64,000 bases of DNA from Roseobacter fucihabitans. Its GTDB lineage: Bacteria > Pseudomonadota > Alphaproteobacteria > Rhodobacterales > Rhodobacteraceae. The notes below the pieces were generated by a model. That model was not told the origin of the DNA. It searched no databases and worked only from the letters and a program-made list of their open reading frames with translations. Positions 1-8,889 of the stretch are shown here, one piece after another. Where the stretch lies: NCBI RefSeq assembly GCF_014337925.2, contig NZ_CP143423.1, forward strand, positions 4,370,501 through 4,434,500. Reading direction: 5' to 3'. Numbering within the stretch: position 1 is the stretch's first letter; each line of letters opens with the position of its first letter. The position numbers and the translations under genes were made by a program.

Positions 1-295
1 CCTGCAACAACGGCCGAATGAGCAGGATAAACAGCGCGGCAATCGCCAGTTCCGTTCCGTAAGTGTCCCAGAACGTTACGGGATCGCCCTCCAACAGGTC
101 CACGACCCGGCCCATGTAATAGATTAGTCCGACCTCAATCGCAGCCACAATGATGGACATCAAACCGGCCCAGAAGAAGACCTTTTTGAAGGGTTGCGAG
201 TATTCCCAAAGGAACGGCCACAGTTTTTGGGGCGGGTGATCCGTGTCGGCGTAAGGTGTATAGGGATCAACAAGTCGTTCGAAAAAACGGAACAT
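1..295 (-). CDS. ABC transporter, N-terminal part (cut by window edge)
   Basis: Only the first 98 codons are visible, because the gene runs off the left edge. The protein begins MFRFFERLVDPYTPY and then carries a hydrophobic segment at about residues 42-61 (AGLMSIIVAAIEVGLIYYMG) and the start of a second one ending at IRPLLQ. This arrangement is typical of the membrane domain of exporter-type ABC transporters (MsbA/multidrug-like, membrane domain first, ATPase domain second). The ATPase domain is outside the window, so the family call rests on the N-terminal pattern alone and the substrate is unknown. The gene stands apart from cca by 168 bases in which I see no gene. Confidence 0.6.
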   Translation of the reverse strand, partial: MFRFFERLVDPYTPYADTDHPPQKLWPFLWEYSQPFKKVFFWAGLMSIIVAAIEVGLIYYMGRVVDLLEGDPVTFWDTYGTELAIAALFILLIRPLLQ

Positions 296-463
296 AGCGG
301 GAGGCCTTACGATAGGATGTACGAAATGGTCAGGCGCTGCGATGCCGCGCCTTTCAGGGCTGGATTATGACAGCTTCAGCTGAACCAGATCCCGCGATAC
401 ATTTCGTATTCCTCCGTGTTTGTCTGACGCTTGTACAAAACAGATGCCGCTTTGTCGACCGTT

Positions 464-1621
464 TCATTCGCCTGCAAGCAGTTGCTCACGGGTGAGCCGG
501 AAATCCGACGCGATCCAAAGGCGCTCCAAAGCCGCCAGACGCGCGCCCAGCGCCTTGCCGCTCAACCCAGGCATCAGATCCTTCGCCGCAATCGGAAATC
601 GCGCTTTTGACGCCGCTTTCAGGGGCAAAAGCGCGGCAGGTTCCAAAGGCTGGTTTGCCAAACCCGCGCGCAGCACAAGCGCACCACTTGCGAGCTCGAA
701 ACCGTGACGATAGGCGATTTCAGCGATGGGCATCATATCGCTTATTGAATTGCGTAACCGGTCCAGAAATTGCGCGTCCTTACGGCTCAATCGCAATCGG
801 CTGCTGGCATCCCCGCCCAAAGCCGCCAGACGCAAGCGCCAATTTCCATGCAACCCCAAGGCCTGCTCCAAATGGACGACGGGGCCGAGCATCGTGATAT
901 CGCTGCCCGGTAAAACCCGTTGTAATGCACCGCTCTGCTGCATGCCAGCAACGGCCTGTGTCGGATCGTGGGCGGCGAGTAATTTACATATCTCGGACCC
1001 AATACGCTCCGCCGACAGGCTCTCCAGCCCCTCGGCATTCTGCGCGATTGCATCCATCGCATCGGGGCAAAACCCCTGCTCCGGGTCCGCGTACCATGCG
1101 TGAAACCGGAAATAGCGCAGAATACGCAGGTAATCCTCCCGGATACGGGCTCCGGCATCTTCGATGAACCTGATGCGGCGGGCCAGACAGTCCCTGAGCC
1201 CGCTCCCCAGCGGATCGATGATCTGCCCATCAGCTGTTGCATAAAGCGCATTCAGCGTGAAATCGCGTCGCTCAGCGTCTGACTTCATGTCACCACAAAA
1301 CGCAACCTCGGCACGGCGCCCATCGGTTTTCACGTCCTTGCGAAAGGTGGTGATTTCAAACCCCGTGCCTTCGGCAACAACCGTGACCGTCCCGTGATCA
1401 ATTCCGGTCGGCACCACTTTGAAGCCTTGCGCCTCTGCCAGCCTTGTGACCTGTTGCGGCGTGGCGTCACTCGCCATGTCGATATCCGAACCGCCCAATC
1501 CCAGGACGGCGTCACGCACACACCCCCCCACGAAATAGATATTTGCGCCCTCCACCGCGATGGCGTGACACACCGATTGCACAACCGGGTCCTTCAGCCA
1601 CGCCGTTTGCGGCGGGATCAT
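464..1621 (-). CDS. cca: CCA tRNA nucleotidyltransferase
   Basis: A polynucleotide-polymerase-type nucleotidyltransferase of class II that most likely adds or repairs the 3' CCA end of tRNAs. The N-terminus has the family's GGCVRDAVLG motif followed by SDIDMA, the acidic pair that binds the metal. Further on come RRDFTLNALY and the RIREDYLRILRYFRFHA segment of the head and neck domains. At 385 residues it has normal length. I chose the ATG at 1621 because it overlaps the TGA of the preceding Nudix gene as ATGA, which suggests translational coupling. An in-frame ATG at 1642 would add seven residues. It is the last gene of a leftward group hslO-nudix-cca. Poly(A) polymerases share the fold, but the length and a single copy here favour CCA addition. 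Confidence 0.9.
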   Translation of the reverse strand: MIPPQTAWLKDPVVQSVCHAIAVEGANIYFVGGCVRDAVLGLGGSDIDMASDATPQQVTRLAEAQGFKVVPTGIDHGTVTVVAEGTGFEITTFRKDVKTDGRRAEVAFCGDMKSDAERRDFTLNALYATADGQIIDPLGSGLRDCLARRIRFIEDAGARIREDYLRILRYFRFHAWYADPEQGFCPDAMDAIAQNAEGLESLSAERIGSEICKLLAAHDPTQAVAGMQQSGALQRVLPGSDITMLGPVVHLEQALGLHGNWRLRLAALGGDASSRLRLSRKDAQFLDRLRNSISDMMPIAEIAYRHGFELASGALVLRAGLANQPLEPAALLPLKAASKARFPIAAKDLMPGLSGKALGARLAALERLWIASDFRLTREQLLAGE

Positions 1622-2214
1622 TTCGATATCTGATCTGTCCATGCGCGCAACATACGCGCAGTTGCCCCCCAGATGTAATAGGGCCCATAGGGCACCGCAT
1701 AATAGGACCGTTTGGCCCCGCGCCAACGACGCGATTCAATCACGTATCTCTCCGCATCCAGCACATGCGCCAAGGGGACAGAAAACACCTCATCCACCTC
1801 GTCTTTTTCCGGCGTAATCGTGAAATCACGGGTGATAACGCCAATCACGGGCGTGACAATGAAACCGGTGACGGTTTCATGCGCGGGCAATGTGCCAAGC
1901 ACGTCGACGTTTTCGGGCGGCAGGCCGATCTCCTCATGCGCCTCGCGCAGCGCGGCGGCAATCACATCGGCGTCGGCCTCATCCTGCTTGCCACCCGGAA
2001 AAGCGATCTGTCCGGGATGGTGTTTCAAGGCAGAGGAACGTTTCGTCAGCAACAGGTGCAACCCGTCTGCGCGCTGCACAACCGGTGCCAGAACACCTGC
2101 GGGACGCAATTTACGCCCCGCAGGCAAAACCGTTTCCGGGTTCAGATCGAAATCGGATGACGGACGCCCCGGACGTGCAAGCGCCGCCCGAAGCGCGTCC
2201 AGTTCAAGCGTCAT
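1618..2214 (-). CDS. Nudix hydrolase, CoA pyrophosphatase type
   Basis: A 198-residue Nudix protein of the CoA pyrophosphatase (NudL-like) group. The Nudix box is readable around GGKQDEADADVIAAALREA then HEEIGL, with the conserved glycine, REA and EE-G residues that bind metal. The preceding LLTKRSSALKHHPGQIAFPGG segment has the HxGQIxFPGG motif that marks the CoA pyrophosphatase subgroup. Expected activity is hydrolysis of CoA or related nucleotide diphosphates, inferred from this motif. The start at 2214 has AGGA five bases upstream and overlaps the end of hslO by 11 bases. An upstream ATG at 2220 is possible. Cotranscription with hslO and cca is likely from the overlaps. Confidence 0.85.
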   Translation of the reverse strand: MTLELDALRAALARPGRPSSDFDLNPETVLPAGRKLRPAGVLAPVVQRADGLHLLLTKRSSALKHHPGQIAFPGGKQDEADADVIAAALREAHEEIGLPPENVDVLGTLPAHETVTGFIVTPVIGVITRDFTITPEKDEVDEVFSVPLAHVLDAERYVIESRRWRGAKRSYYAVPYGPYYIWGATARMLRAWTDQISK

Positions 2215-3193
2215 CGCCATCCTGCTCGGCCTCAAACCCAACCGATGCGGGATCAAGGTCGTAATGTGCGCCGCAGAACTGGCAATCCGCCGTCACCCGG
2301 CCCGCATCCGTGGTCATCGTCTCAATGTCACGCGCCGAATAGATCGACAGGCTTTGCCGCACGCGATCCTCTGAACAGGTGCAGCCGAACTGCACGGCCT
2401 GCGCGTCATAGACCCTTGGCTGTTCCTCATGGAACAGGCGCAACAACAGATCGTTGGGACCGAGGCTCGGACCGATGAGCTCGAGATCATCAACCGTATC
2501 AAGCAGGATATTCGCCCGGTTCCAGTTTTCGGCCTCATCTTCGGGCAACAAATCGGACGGCGACAGCGTCTCGCCGGTCCCCACCCCCTGCGCCACAAAG
2601 GGCGATGCCTTGGGCATATGTTGCAGCATCACACCCCCGGCGCGCCAATGTTCGGCCACACCCGGTTCCGTCGATTTTCCCAAACTCAGCGAAAACCGTG
2701 TTGGCAATTGTTCGGACTGCGCAAAATAGGTCTGCGCACAGTTGGCGAGAGAGCCGCCCTCCAGCGGGGTAATTCCCTGATAGGGGGTCATGCCTTCGCC
2801 CTGATCGATCATGATCGCAAAGTAGCCCTCGCCAACCTGATCAAAGGGCGCGGCATCCGTGAGACGGTCCGTATCATAGCTGGCATAAGCGCGGATCCGG
2901 GCCGGATCGCCTTCCTTCTCGGGACCGTAATAATCCGTGGCTATCATCCGCACAGCCCCTTTGGACTGGACCTGCAATTGCAGCTTCCAGCGCAGCTTGA
3001 TCGTCTGACCGATCAGCGCCGTCAACACCGCCATTTCGGCAACCAAGGCTTCGACCTGCGCCGGGTAGTCATGTTGTTTCAGAATTCCGTTCAACGCCCC
3101 GTCCAGCCGCGCAATGCGCCCACGGATATCGCTGGCATCGAGTTGAAATGGCAGGACCGTATCGTCCCACGCGATCTGGTGTCCGAGTGTCAT
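2204..3193 (-). CDS. hslO: Hsp33-family redox-regulated chaperone
   Basis: A 329-residue Hsp33 homologue, a cytoplasmic holdase that is switched on when its C-terminal zinc-binding cysteines are oxidised. The four-cysteine switch is intact: CTC near FGCTCSEDRV and CQFC near ADCQFCGAHYDLD. The N-terminal fold is recognisable from the RGRIARLDGALN start and GEGMTPYQGITPLEGGSLA. The ATG at 3193 is preceded by AAGGAAA at good spacing; the longer frame to 3295 has no such site. The gene heads a leftward set with a Nudix hydrolase and cca, and is divergent from another Nudix gene, so the 81-base gap at 3194-3274 should hold both promoters. Confidence 0.93.
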   Translation of the reverse strand: MTLGHQIAWDDTVLPFQLDASDIRGRIARLDGALNGILKQHDYPAQVEALVAEMAVLTALIGQTIKLRWKLQLQVQSKGAVRMIATDYYGPEKEGDPARIRAYASYDTDRLTDAAPFDQVGEGYFAIMIDQGEGMTPYQGITPLEGGSLANCAQTYFAQSEQLPTRFSLSLGKSTEPGVAEHWRAGGVMLQHMPKASPFVAQGVGTGETLSPSDLLPEDEAENWNRANILLDTVDDLELIGPSLGPNDLLLRLFHEEQPRVYDAQAVQFGCTCSEDRVRQSLSIYSARDIETMTTDAGRVTADCQFCGAHYDLDPASVGFEAEQDGDDA

Positions 3194-3274
3194 TGGGGTT
3201 TCCTTATCGCCAAGGGGTTGGCATACCGGCCCCATATAAACGTCCTGTGGGCGATGAAAAGAGGGCGAGCCACA

Positions 3275-3712
3275 ATGATCATGCGCGTCGGACATGCACC
3301 GCTTGCAAACCAGCGTTACCGCCGGCGCCCCGGTGCTTATGCGATATTGCCGGTGCGAGGTGGTATTTTACTGACTGCGCAAATCGCAGAGGTCGTCGAC
3401 ATACAGCTGCCAGGCGGCGGCATTGATCCCGGTGAAAGCGCCATTCAAGCGCTGCATCGCGAAGTTCTGGAAGAAACCGGATGGCGCATTTCCAAACCCC
3501 TTAGGTTGGGGGCTTTCCGAAGGTTCGTTTTCATGCCGGAATATGATCTTTGGGCTGAAAAAATATGCCATGTTTTTGTCGCGCGGCCCGTTTATCAGGT
3601 AGGTCCGCCAATGGAACCGGATCATGAAACACTGGTCGTCCCGATTGATGAAGCCCTTGAGCTTTTGGGCAATGACGGCGACCGCATGTTCGTCAAACGC
3701 TATTTCTTCTGA
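3275..3712 (+). CDS. Nudix hydrolase
   Basis: A 145-residue Nudix-family protein that probably hydrolyses a nucleoside-diphosphate-linked substrate; the substrate cannot be told from sequence. The Nudix box is complete, GGGIDPGESAIQALHREV followed by LEETGW, at about residues 49-72. The open frame extends far upstream, but only as a shadow of hslO. The credible starts are the ATGs at 3254, 3275 and 3281, and I favour 3275 because GAGGG lies about eight bases before it. It is divergent from hslO and its last 13 bases overlap the end of the leftward response-regulator gene. Confidence 0.8.
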   Translation: MIMRVGHAPLANQRYRRRPGAYAILPVRGGILLTAQIAEVVDIQLPGGGIDPGESAIQALHREVLEETGWRISKPLRLGAFRRFVFMPEYDLWAEKICHVFVARPVYQVGPPMEPDHETLVVPIDEALELLGNDGDRMFVKRYFF

Positions 3713-4998
3713 GCGGGCCGTGAATGACCCTGACCGGAAAATTCAAACATCAGCCCGGACACATCATCAGGAAATTCTTCTAACCCGGAGATTTCGGTCA
3801 GCGATTGCATGAGTGAATCGAAAAGGCCTGGACCTGTGGCCGCATGCAACTTAGCCAAGACTGTTTCAAGACCCTCTTCGCCCAGGAACTCGCCGCCTTC
3901 CAGGGGACATTCGGTCACGCCATCGGACAAGATCACCAACCTGTCCCCAGGATAAAGCTGCAATTCGAACTGCGAAAAACCAACGCCAGAAATCAAACCG
4001 ACCGGAAAGCCGCCAGTCCCCTCCTGCTCTATTTTTCCGCACTTTCGCTGGATTACCGGATGCGGGTGACCGGCCTGCCCCACCAGCATCTTGCCCGTGA
4101 TCAAATCAATATCCGCCAGCATCAGTGTAAAATAATGTTCCGTCTCCATTTCATCCAGAACCATCTCATTCAGTGTCGCAATAGCCTCTCCGGGAGGGCG
4201 CGAGCGGAACGTACCATCGGTGAGCTTTTCGAGCGCCACGTTCTGATCAAGCGCCGTTGCTGACAAATACCCGGCCAAGCGTGCCGTCATGAGTGCCGAG
4301 CTGATCCCATGGCCGGACACATCAATAGCAAATAAACCCAAATGCCCTTCGCCAGCTGGATAAAAACCAACCAGATCACCGCCAACGTGGCCGCTGGAGC
4401 GCAACAGCAACGATAAATCGCCCGACGGGAAGGACCTGAAACGCTCAGGAACCAATGATTGTTGTAGTTTTTTAGCTTCGAGCAGATCGCCATCCAGCGA
4501 GTCATATAGCCTCTGCAGCTCGTCAAGCGTTTCCGTTATCACTTTGTTTTTAATGGTTAATTCTCGTTGCATTTCGAGGATTCGTTCACCCGCGGTGATC
4601 CGGGCGCGTAGCTCATTGCCATCCACCGGTTTGGTCAGGAAATCATCCGCTCCTGCGTCCAGACCCTCAGCCACCTCATTCTTCTCGCTTTTCGATGTCA
4701 GCAAGATGAAATAGCTATAGGCCTCACCAGACAATTCGCGGAAAGCCTTGCAAAAATCGATGCCGGACATGCCGGGCATCATCCAATCGCTCAACACCAC
4801 CTCAGGGGAATGTGTACGACAAATCTCCATTGCCATCTCGCCGGAGTCGGCCTCCATCACCTCAAAGCCCCAACGCTTGAGGGAGCTGGACAGAATTTTG
4901 CGCTGCAACCGGCTGTCATCCACGACCAATACAAGCATTGGCGTATCCGAGTGCCCGGAAGCGACCGTTCGAAAAGGGATAGTTTGACTATGCGCCAC
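3700..4998 (-). CDS. Response regulator fused to PP2C/SpoIIE-type phosphatase
   Basis: A 432-residue two-domain signalling protein. Residues about 21-140 form a receiver domain: the acidic pocket is VVDDSRLQRK, the phospho-acceptor is probably Asp71 in VLSDWMMPG, and the conserved Lys is in FLTKPVD. A coiled linker (about 145-185) leads to a PPM/SpoIIE-type serine/threonine phosphatase domain with metal-binding aspartates in GGDLVGF, FAIDVSGHG and ILSDGVTE, and DDVSG near the end. Such proteins often act in partner-switching on anti-anti-sigma factors, but no partner gene lies here. The start is a GTG at 4998; an internal ATG at 4938 directly before the receiver domain is an alternative. It faces the small HPt gene across 148 bases, so a phosphorelay between the two is plausible. 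Confidence 0.9.
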   Translation of the reverse strand: MAHSQTIPFRTVASGHSDTPMLVLVVDDSRLQRKILSSSLKRWGFEVMEADSGEMAMEICRTHSPEVVLSDWMMPGMSGIDFCKAFRELSGEAYSYFILLTSKSEKNEVAEGLDAGADDFLTKPVDGNELRARITAGERILEMQRELTIKNKVITETLDELQRLYDSLDGDLLEAKKLQQSLVPERFRSFPSGDLSLLLRSSGHVGGDLVGFYPAGEGHLGLFAIDVSGHGISSALMTARLAGYLSATALDQNVALEKLTDGTFRSRPPGEAIATLNEMVLDEMETEHYFTLMLADIDLITGKMLVGQAGHPHPVIQRKCGKIEQEGTGGFPVGLISGVGFSQFELQLYPGDRLVILSDGVTECPLEGGEFLGEEGLETVLAKLHAATGPGLFDSLMQSLTEISGLEEFPDDVSGLMFEFSGQGHSRPAQKK

Positions 4999-5146
4999 TA
5001 AAAACTCTGCTCAGACTTATCAGGTTTTGTAGGCCACGAATTCTTAAGGTCGTGTGAAGCTGGCTGTGATGTTCCTGATTTTCCGGAATGAAACCATTTT
5101 TTAGGATGTTTTGAGCATGGTTTCGAGTCAGGCATAGGAGTAGCGC

Positions 5147-5479
5147 ATGATAAATTGGGAAAGGGTTGCCACTCTGCGAGAGGAGGTTGGCGCAGAAGAC
5201 TTCGATGAGATCCTCGCCTTGTTTTTGGAGGAGGTCGACAGCGCAATTTCTGAATTGTCCGAAGCGGAAAATCAAACCGGCCTTGAAGAGAAGCTCCATT
5301 TCCTCAAAGGCAGCGCGCTTAGCCTCGGTTTTGATCATTTTTCGGCGCTTTGTCAAAATGGCGAAACCGCCATCTCTCAGGATGCAGGTGCCACCATTGA
5401 TCTGGATGAAATAAGGGTATCCTATGCAGAATCGCGCAGGGTTTTTGTCAAGGAGGTTGCAATGAAATTAGCGGGTTAA
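5147..5479 (+). CDS. HPt-domain phosphotransfer protein
   Basis: A 110-residue protein made of a single histidine phosphotransfer domain. The four-helix bundle signature is EKLHFLKGSALSLGF, with His51 as the likely phosphorylated residue. It has no other domain. AGGAG lies seven bases before the ATG. It is divergent from the receiver-phosphatase gene, and its stop codon overlaps the end of the convergent SDR gene by four bases. Its most obvious partner is the adjacent receiver domain, though a distant hybrid kinase must supply the phosphate. That relationship is inferred from position only. Confidence 0.82.
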   Translation: MINWERVATLREEVGAEDFDEILALFLEEVDSAISELSEAENQTGLEEKLHFLKGSALSLGFDHFSALCQNGETAISQDAGATIDLDEIRVSYAESRRVFVKEVAMKLAG

Positions 5480-6288
5480 AGGAGTCGATAAAGATGCGCG
5501 GCTTGATCAACGCCCAATTTCGCCAGTGAGGTCGCTCTGAGCCGCTTCATACCAACAATCCATTTGTCATGATCCTGAGCCCGCAGTCGCACGAAACCAC
5601 CAACTTCCGGATGCGGCAGTATCAAAAAACGCCGTTCTTCTACGCCCGCGATGATCAAACGCGCAACCTCTTGCGCGCTTAACAGTCCTGACCCGCTCTG
5701 CACATCGCTGTCCTGCAAACCAATAAGCGGCGTGGCCACATACTGCGGACAGACCACCGCGACATCGATCCCCGCGTCGCCATGGGTGATCGCCAGCGAT
5801 TCCGCGAAACTCACCGCGGCTTGTTTCGTCGCGGAATAGGCGGCGTTTTGAATTTGATTGAGCAGACCGGCGGCAGACGCGACATTAATGAACTGCCCCG
5901 CACCACGTGCCAACATATCCGGCAAAAGAGCGCGCGCGGCATAGACATGGGACATCACATGTACATTCCAGTTCTGCATCCAAACGGTATCAGGCGCGGA
6001 GGCAGCATGGCCCGGTTGCGTATCAAAAAGCCCAGCGTTGGATACAAAACAATCTATCGGCCCCGCAGCGTCCGACGCATAACGCACCAGTTTGCGAATC
6101 TCCTCTTCCTGGGCCACATCACAAACAAACCCCGCACATCCGAGACGCTCTGAGACCGCCTGAACCGCCACCGCGTCCCGGTCCGCAATAACGACATGCG
6201 CGCCGATTTCCATCAATTGCGACGCAAGACCAGCGCCAATGCCGCTCGCCCCTCCCGTTATGACCACGGTTTTGTCAGCAAACTGCAT
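5476..6288 (-). CDS. Short-chain dehydrogenase/reductase
   Basis: A 270-residue classical SDR that uses NAD(P) to oxidise or reduce an unknown alcohol or ketone. The cofactor motif TGGASGIGAG is at residues 11-20. The next conserved points are SNAGLFD (NAG motif), the catalytic serine in FINVASAAGLL and the YSATKQA motif carrying the catalytic Tyr and Lys. GAGG lies seven bases before the ATG. It follows ilvA by only nine bases on the same strand, so the two are probably cotranscribed, but I know of no biochemical link. The C-terminal region offers no clue to substrate. Confidence 0.85.
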   Translation of the reverse strand: MQFADKTVVITGGASGIGAGLASQLMEIGAHVVIADRDAVAVQAVSERLGCAGFVCDVAQEEEIRKLVRYASDAAGPIDCFVSNAGLFDTQPGHAASAPDTVWMQNWNVHVMSHVYAARALLPDMLARGAGQFINVASAAGLLNQIQNAAYSATKQAAVSFAESLAITHGDAGIDVAVVCPQYVATPLIGLQDSDVQSGSGLLSAQEVARLIIAGVEERRFLILPHPEVGGFVRLRAQDHDKWIVGMKRLRATSLAKLGVDQAAHLYRLL

Positions 6289-6297
6289 GGGGGATCC

Positions 6298-7533
6298 TCA
6301 AATGACGAACTGAGCAAGTGTCTCGTTGTTTGTAATATCGGTATAGGTGAAACCGGCACCGTCCAATTCCCCGAGAAACCGCGCGAAATTTTCGGGTCGC
6401 GTCGTTTCGATGCCGATCAGCACGGAGCCAAAGTTGCGGGCCGATTTCTTGAGGTATTCAAACCGGGCGATGTCATCTTCGGGGCCCAATATATTCAAAA
6501 ACTCTTTCAACGCGCCGGGACGTTGCGGCATGCGCAGGATAAAGTATTTTTTGACCCCCGAATATCGCTGCGCGCGCTCCTTGACCTCGGGCAGGCGTTC
6601 AAAATCGAAGTTCCCACCCGAAGCGACGCAGACGATCGTCTTGCCGCGGATATAATCGGCGATATCGGACAGCGCCTCAATCGCCAGCGCGCCCGCCGGT
6701 TCCAGAACGATGCCCTCCACGTTCAACATCTCCACAATGGTCGTGCAAATGCGGTCCTCAGAGAGGTGGATCACGTCCCCCGAATTGATGGTTTTCAACC
6801 GATCAAAAGTGCGCGCGCCGAGCTTCGCCACTGCGGCACCATCCACAAAACTATTGATAGGGGACACATCAATCGGCCCGCCTTCCTTCAGCGCAAACCC
6901 GAGGCTCTGCGCACCCGTCGGCTCAACGAAGGTATAGGCGCATTGCTCTGCGAAATAACTGCGCACCCCCGCCGATAACCCGCCCCCACCGACCGGCAAA
7001 ATGATCCGATCCGGCACGCGACCCAATTGCGACTCGATTTCTACCGCGACGGAAGCCTGCCCTTCGATCACGTCTTCATCATCAAAAGGCGATAGAAAAT
7101 GCGCACCAGCCTCGGTACAAAAACTCTGGGCCGTCGTGAGGGTTTTATCGAAATAGTCTCCAACAAGGCGGATTTCGACCTGATCCCCACCGAACATGCG
7201 TGTTTTCTGGATCTTCTGCTGCGGCGTTGTGACTGGCATGAAAATGACGCCCCGTGCGCCGAAATGGCGGCACATAAAGGCAACCCCCTGCGCATGATTG
7301 CCCGCACTGGCGCATACAAACAGCGATTGCGCGGGGATCACTTTGCGCATTGCGTTGAAGGCACCGCGCAATTTATAGGACCGCACGGGGCTCAGATCTT
7401 CGCGTTTGAGCCAGATATCCGCATCAAACCGCTCCGACAAATGATCGTTGCGCAACAAGGGCGTGGCAGCAAAAACGGCGCGCATTTCCTGTTCCGCTGC
7501 ACGGGCGGCCAGTACGAAATCACTCGAGGCCAT
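6298..7533 (-). CDS. ilvA: Threonine ammonia-lyase (short form)
   Basis: A 411-residue PLP enzyme that deaminates threonine to 2-oxobutanoate, the first step of isoleucine synthesis. The PLP lysine is in RSYKLRGAFNAM, the glycine-rich phosphate-binding loop is PVGGGGLSAG, and CASAGNHAQGVA is conserved. The C-terminal 90 residues (from YSGVKKYFILRMPQRPG) form a single ACT-like regulatory domain, which matches the shorter IlvA type rather than the enterobacterial enzyme with two such domains. Feedback control by isoleucine is therefore expected but not shown. An SDR gene follows nine bases downstream. The 132-base gap to argG probably holds both divergent promoters. Confidence 0.92.
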   Translation of the reverse strand: MASSDFVLAARAAEQEMRAVFAATPLLRNDHLSERFDADIWLKREDLSPVRSYKLRGAFNAMRKVIPAQSLFVCASAGNHAQGVAFMCRHFGARGVIFMPVTTPQQKIQKTRMFGGDQVEIRLVGDYFDKTLTTAQSFCTEAGAHFLSPFDDEDVIEGQASVAVEIESQLGRVPDRIILPVGGGGLSAGVRSYFAEQCAYTFVEPTGAQSLGFALKEGGPIDVSPINSFVDGAAVAKLGARTFDRLKTINSGDVIHLSEDRICTTIVEMLNVEGIVLEPAGALAIEALSDIADYIRGKTIVCVASGGNFDFERLPEVKERAQRYSGVKKYFILRMPQRPGALKEFLNILGPEDDIARFEYLKKSARNFGSVLIGIETTRPENFARFLGELDGAGFTYTDITNNETLAQFVI

Positions 7534-7665
7534 ATGCGCCCTCCTTTTGATCCATCGGTCTTTGATCTCTAGGGGCGCATCCCGCTCCGGTCAACGCGGT
7601 TCAACCTTGCTGCGCGCGCCAAAACCCGTTATCGGCAGGCACAAATCTGACTGAGGAACACGTTA

Positions 7666-8883
7666 ATGTCTGCGCCCAAAAAAGTTGTGCTCGCCTACTC
7701 CGGCGGTCTGGATACGTCGATCATCCTGAAATGGTTGCAAACCGAATATGGCTGTGAGGTCGTGACCTTTACCGCCGATCTGGGTCAAGGCGAAGAGCTT
7801 GAGCCCGCGCGCAAAAAAGCCGAACTGATGGGTGCTTCGCAGATTTATATCGAAGATGTGCGCGAGGAATTCGTGCGCGATTTCGTCTTCCCGATGTTCC
7901 GTGCTAATGCAGTCTATGAGGGTCTTTATCTGCTGGGAACGTCCATCGCACGCCCGCTGATTTCCAAACGTCTGGTGGAGATTGCCGAGGAAACCGGTGC
8001 GGATGCCATCGCCCATGGCGCCACCGGCAAGGGCAATGATCAGGTCCGCTTTGAATTGGCAGCCTATGCCTTGAACCCGGATATCAAGGTGATCGCGCCC
8101 TGGCGGGAATGGGATTTGTCGAGCCGCACAAAGCTGTTGGATTTCGCCGAGAAAAACCAGATTCCGATCGCCAAGGACAAGCGCGGCGAAGCTCCGTTCA
8201 GCGTGGATGCCAATCTGTTGCATACCTCCTCGGAAGGCAAGGTTCTCGAAGACCCCGCCGTGGACGCGCCGGAATACGTGTATCAGCGCACGGTCAGCCC
8301 CGAAGAGGCCCCCGATACGCCCGAATACGTCGAAGTCGGTTTCGAAAAAGGCGACGCCGTGAGCATCAATGGCGAGACCATGTCCCCCGCCACGATCCTG
8401 ACGAAACTGAACGAATTGGGCGGCAAGCACGGCTGCGGGCGGCTTGATCTGGTCGAGGGGCGATTTGTCGGCATGAAATCGCGTGGCATCTATGAAACAC
8501 CTGGCGGGACGCTGCTCCTCGAAGCGCACCGCGCCATTGAATCGATCACGCTGGACCGGGGGGCGATGCACCTCAAGGACGAGCTGATGCCGCGCTACGC
8601 CGAACTGATCTACAACGGTTTCTGGTTCAGCCCGGAACGCACGATGTTGCAGGCTGCGATTGATGCGAGCCAAACCCATGTCACCGGGACCGTGCGCTTG
8701 AAGCTTTACAAAGGGCATGTGCGCACCGTGGGTCGGTGGTCAAATCACAGCCTTTATTCCGAAGCGCATGTGACATTTGAGGATGACGCCGGGGCCTATG
8801 ATCAAAAAGACGCGGCGGGGTTCATCCAGTTGAACGCTCTGCGTCTGAAATTGCTCGCGGCACGGGATCGTCGCCTGAAATAG
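7666..8883 (+). CDS. argG: Argininosuccinate synthase
   Basis: A 405-residue enzyme that joins citrulline and aspartate with ATP to make argininosuccinate in arginine synthesis. The ATP pyrophosphatase P-loop is [16 protein letters not shown] at the N-terminus. [16 protein letters not shown] and the [15 protein letters not shown] segment are family signatures. TGAGGAA lies about eight bases before the ATG. The length is normal and no defect is visible. It stands alone; the convergent sulfotransferase-like gene ends six bases past its stop codon, leaving no room for a dedicated terminator between the two. Confidence 0.97.
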   Translation: MSAPKKVVLAYSGGLDTSIILKWLQTEYGCEVVTFTADLGQGEELEPARKKAELMGASQIYIEDVREEFVRDFVFPMFRANAVYEGLYLLGTSIARPLISKRLVEIAEETGADAIAHGATGKGNDQVRFELAAYALNPDIKVIAPWREWDLSSRTKLLDFAEKNQIPIAKDKRGEAPFSVDANLLHTSSEGKVLEDPAVDAPEYVYQRTVSPEEAPDTPEYVEVGFEKGDAVSINGETMSPATILTKLNELGGKHGCGRLDLVEGRFVGMKSRGIYETPGGTLLLEAHRAIESITLDRGAMHLKDELMPRYAELIYNGFWFSPERTMLQAAIDASQTHVTGTVRLKLYKGHVRTVGRWSNHSLYSEAHVTFEDDAGAYDQKDAAGFIQLNALRLKLLAARDRRLK

Positions 8884-8889
8884 ACCCGA

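Noticed and set aside
7663-8718. A 351-codon open frame opposite argG
   Set aside because: It is the complement of a well-conserved enzyme gene in a GC-rich genome, where long antisense frames are common; it shows no family motif.
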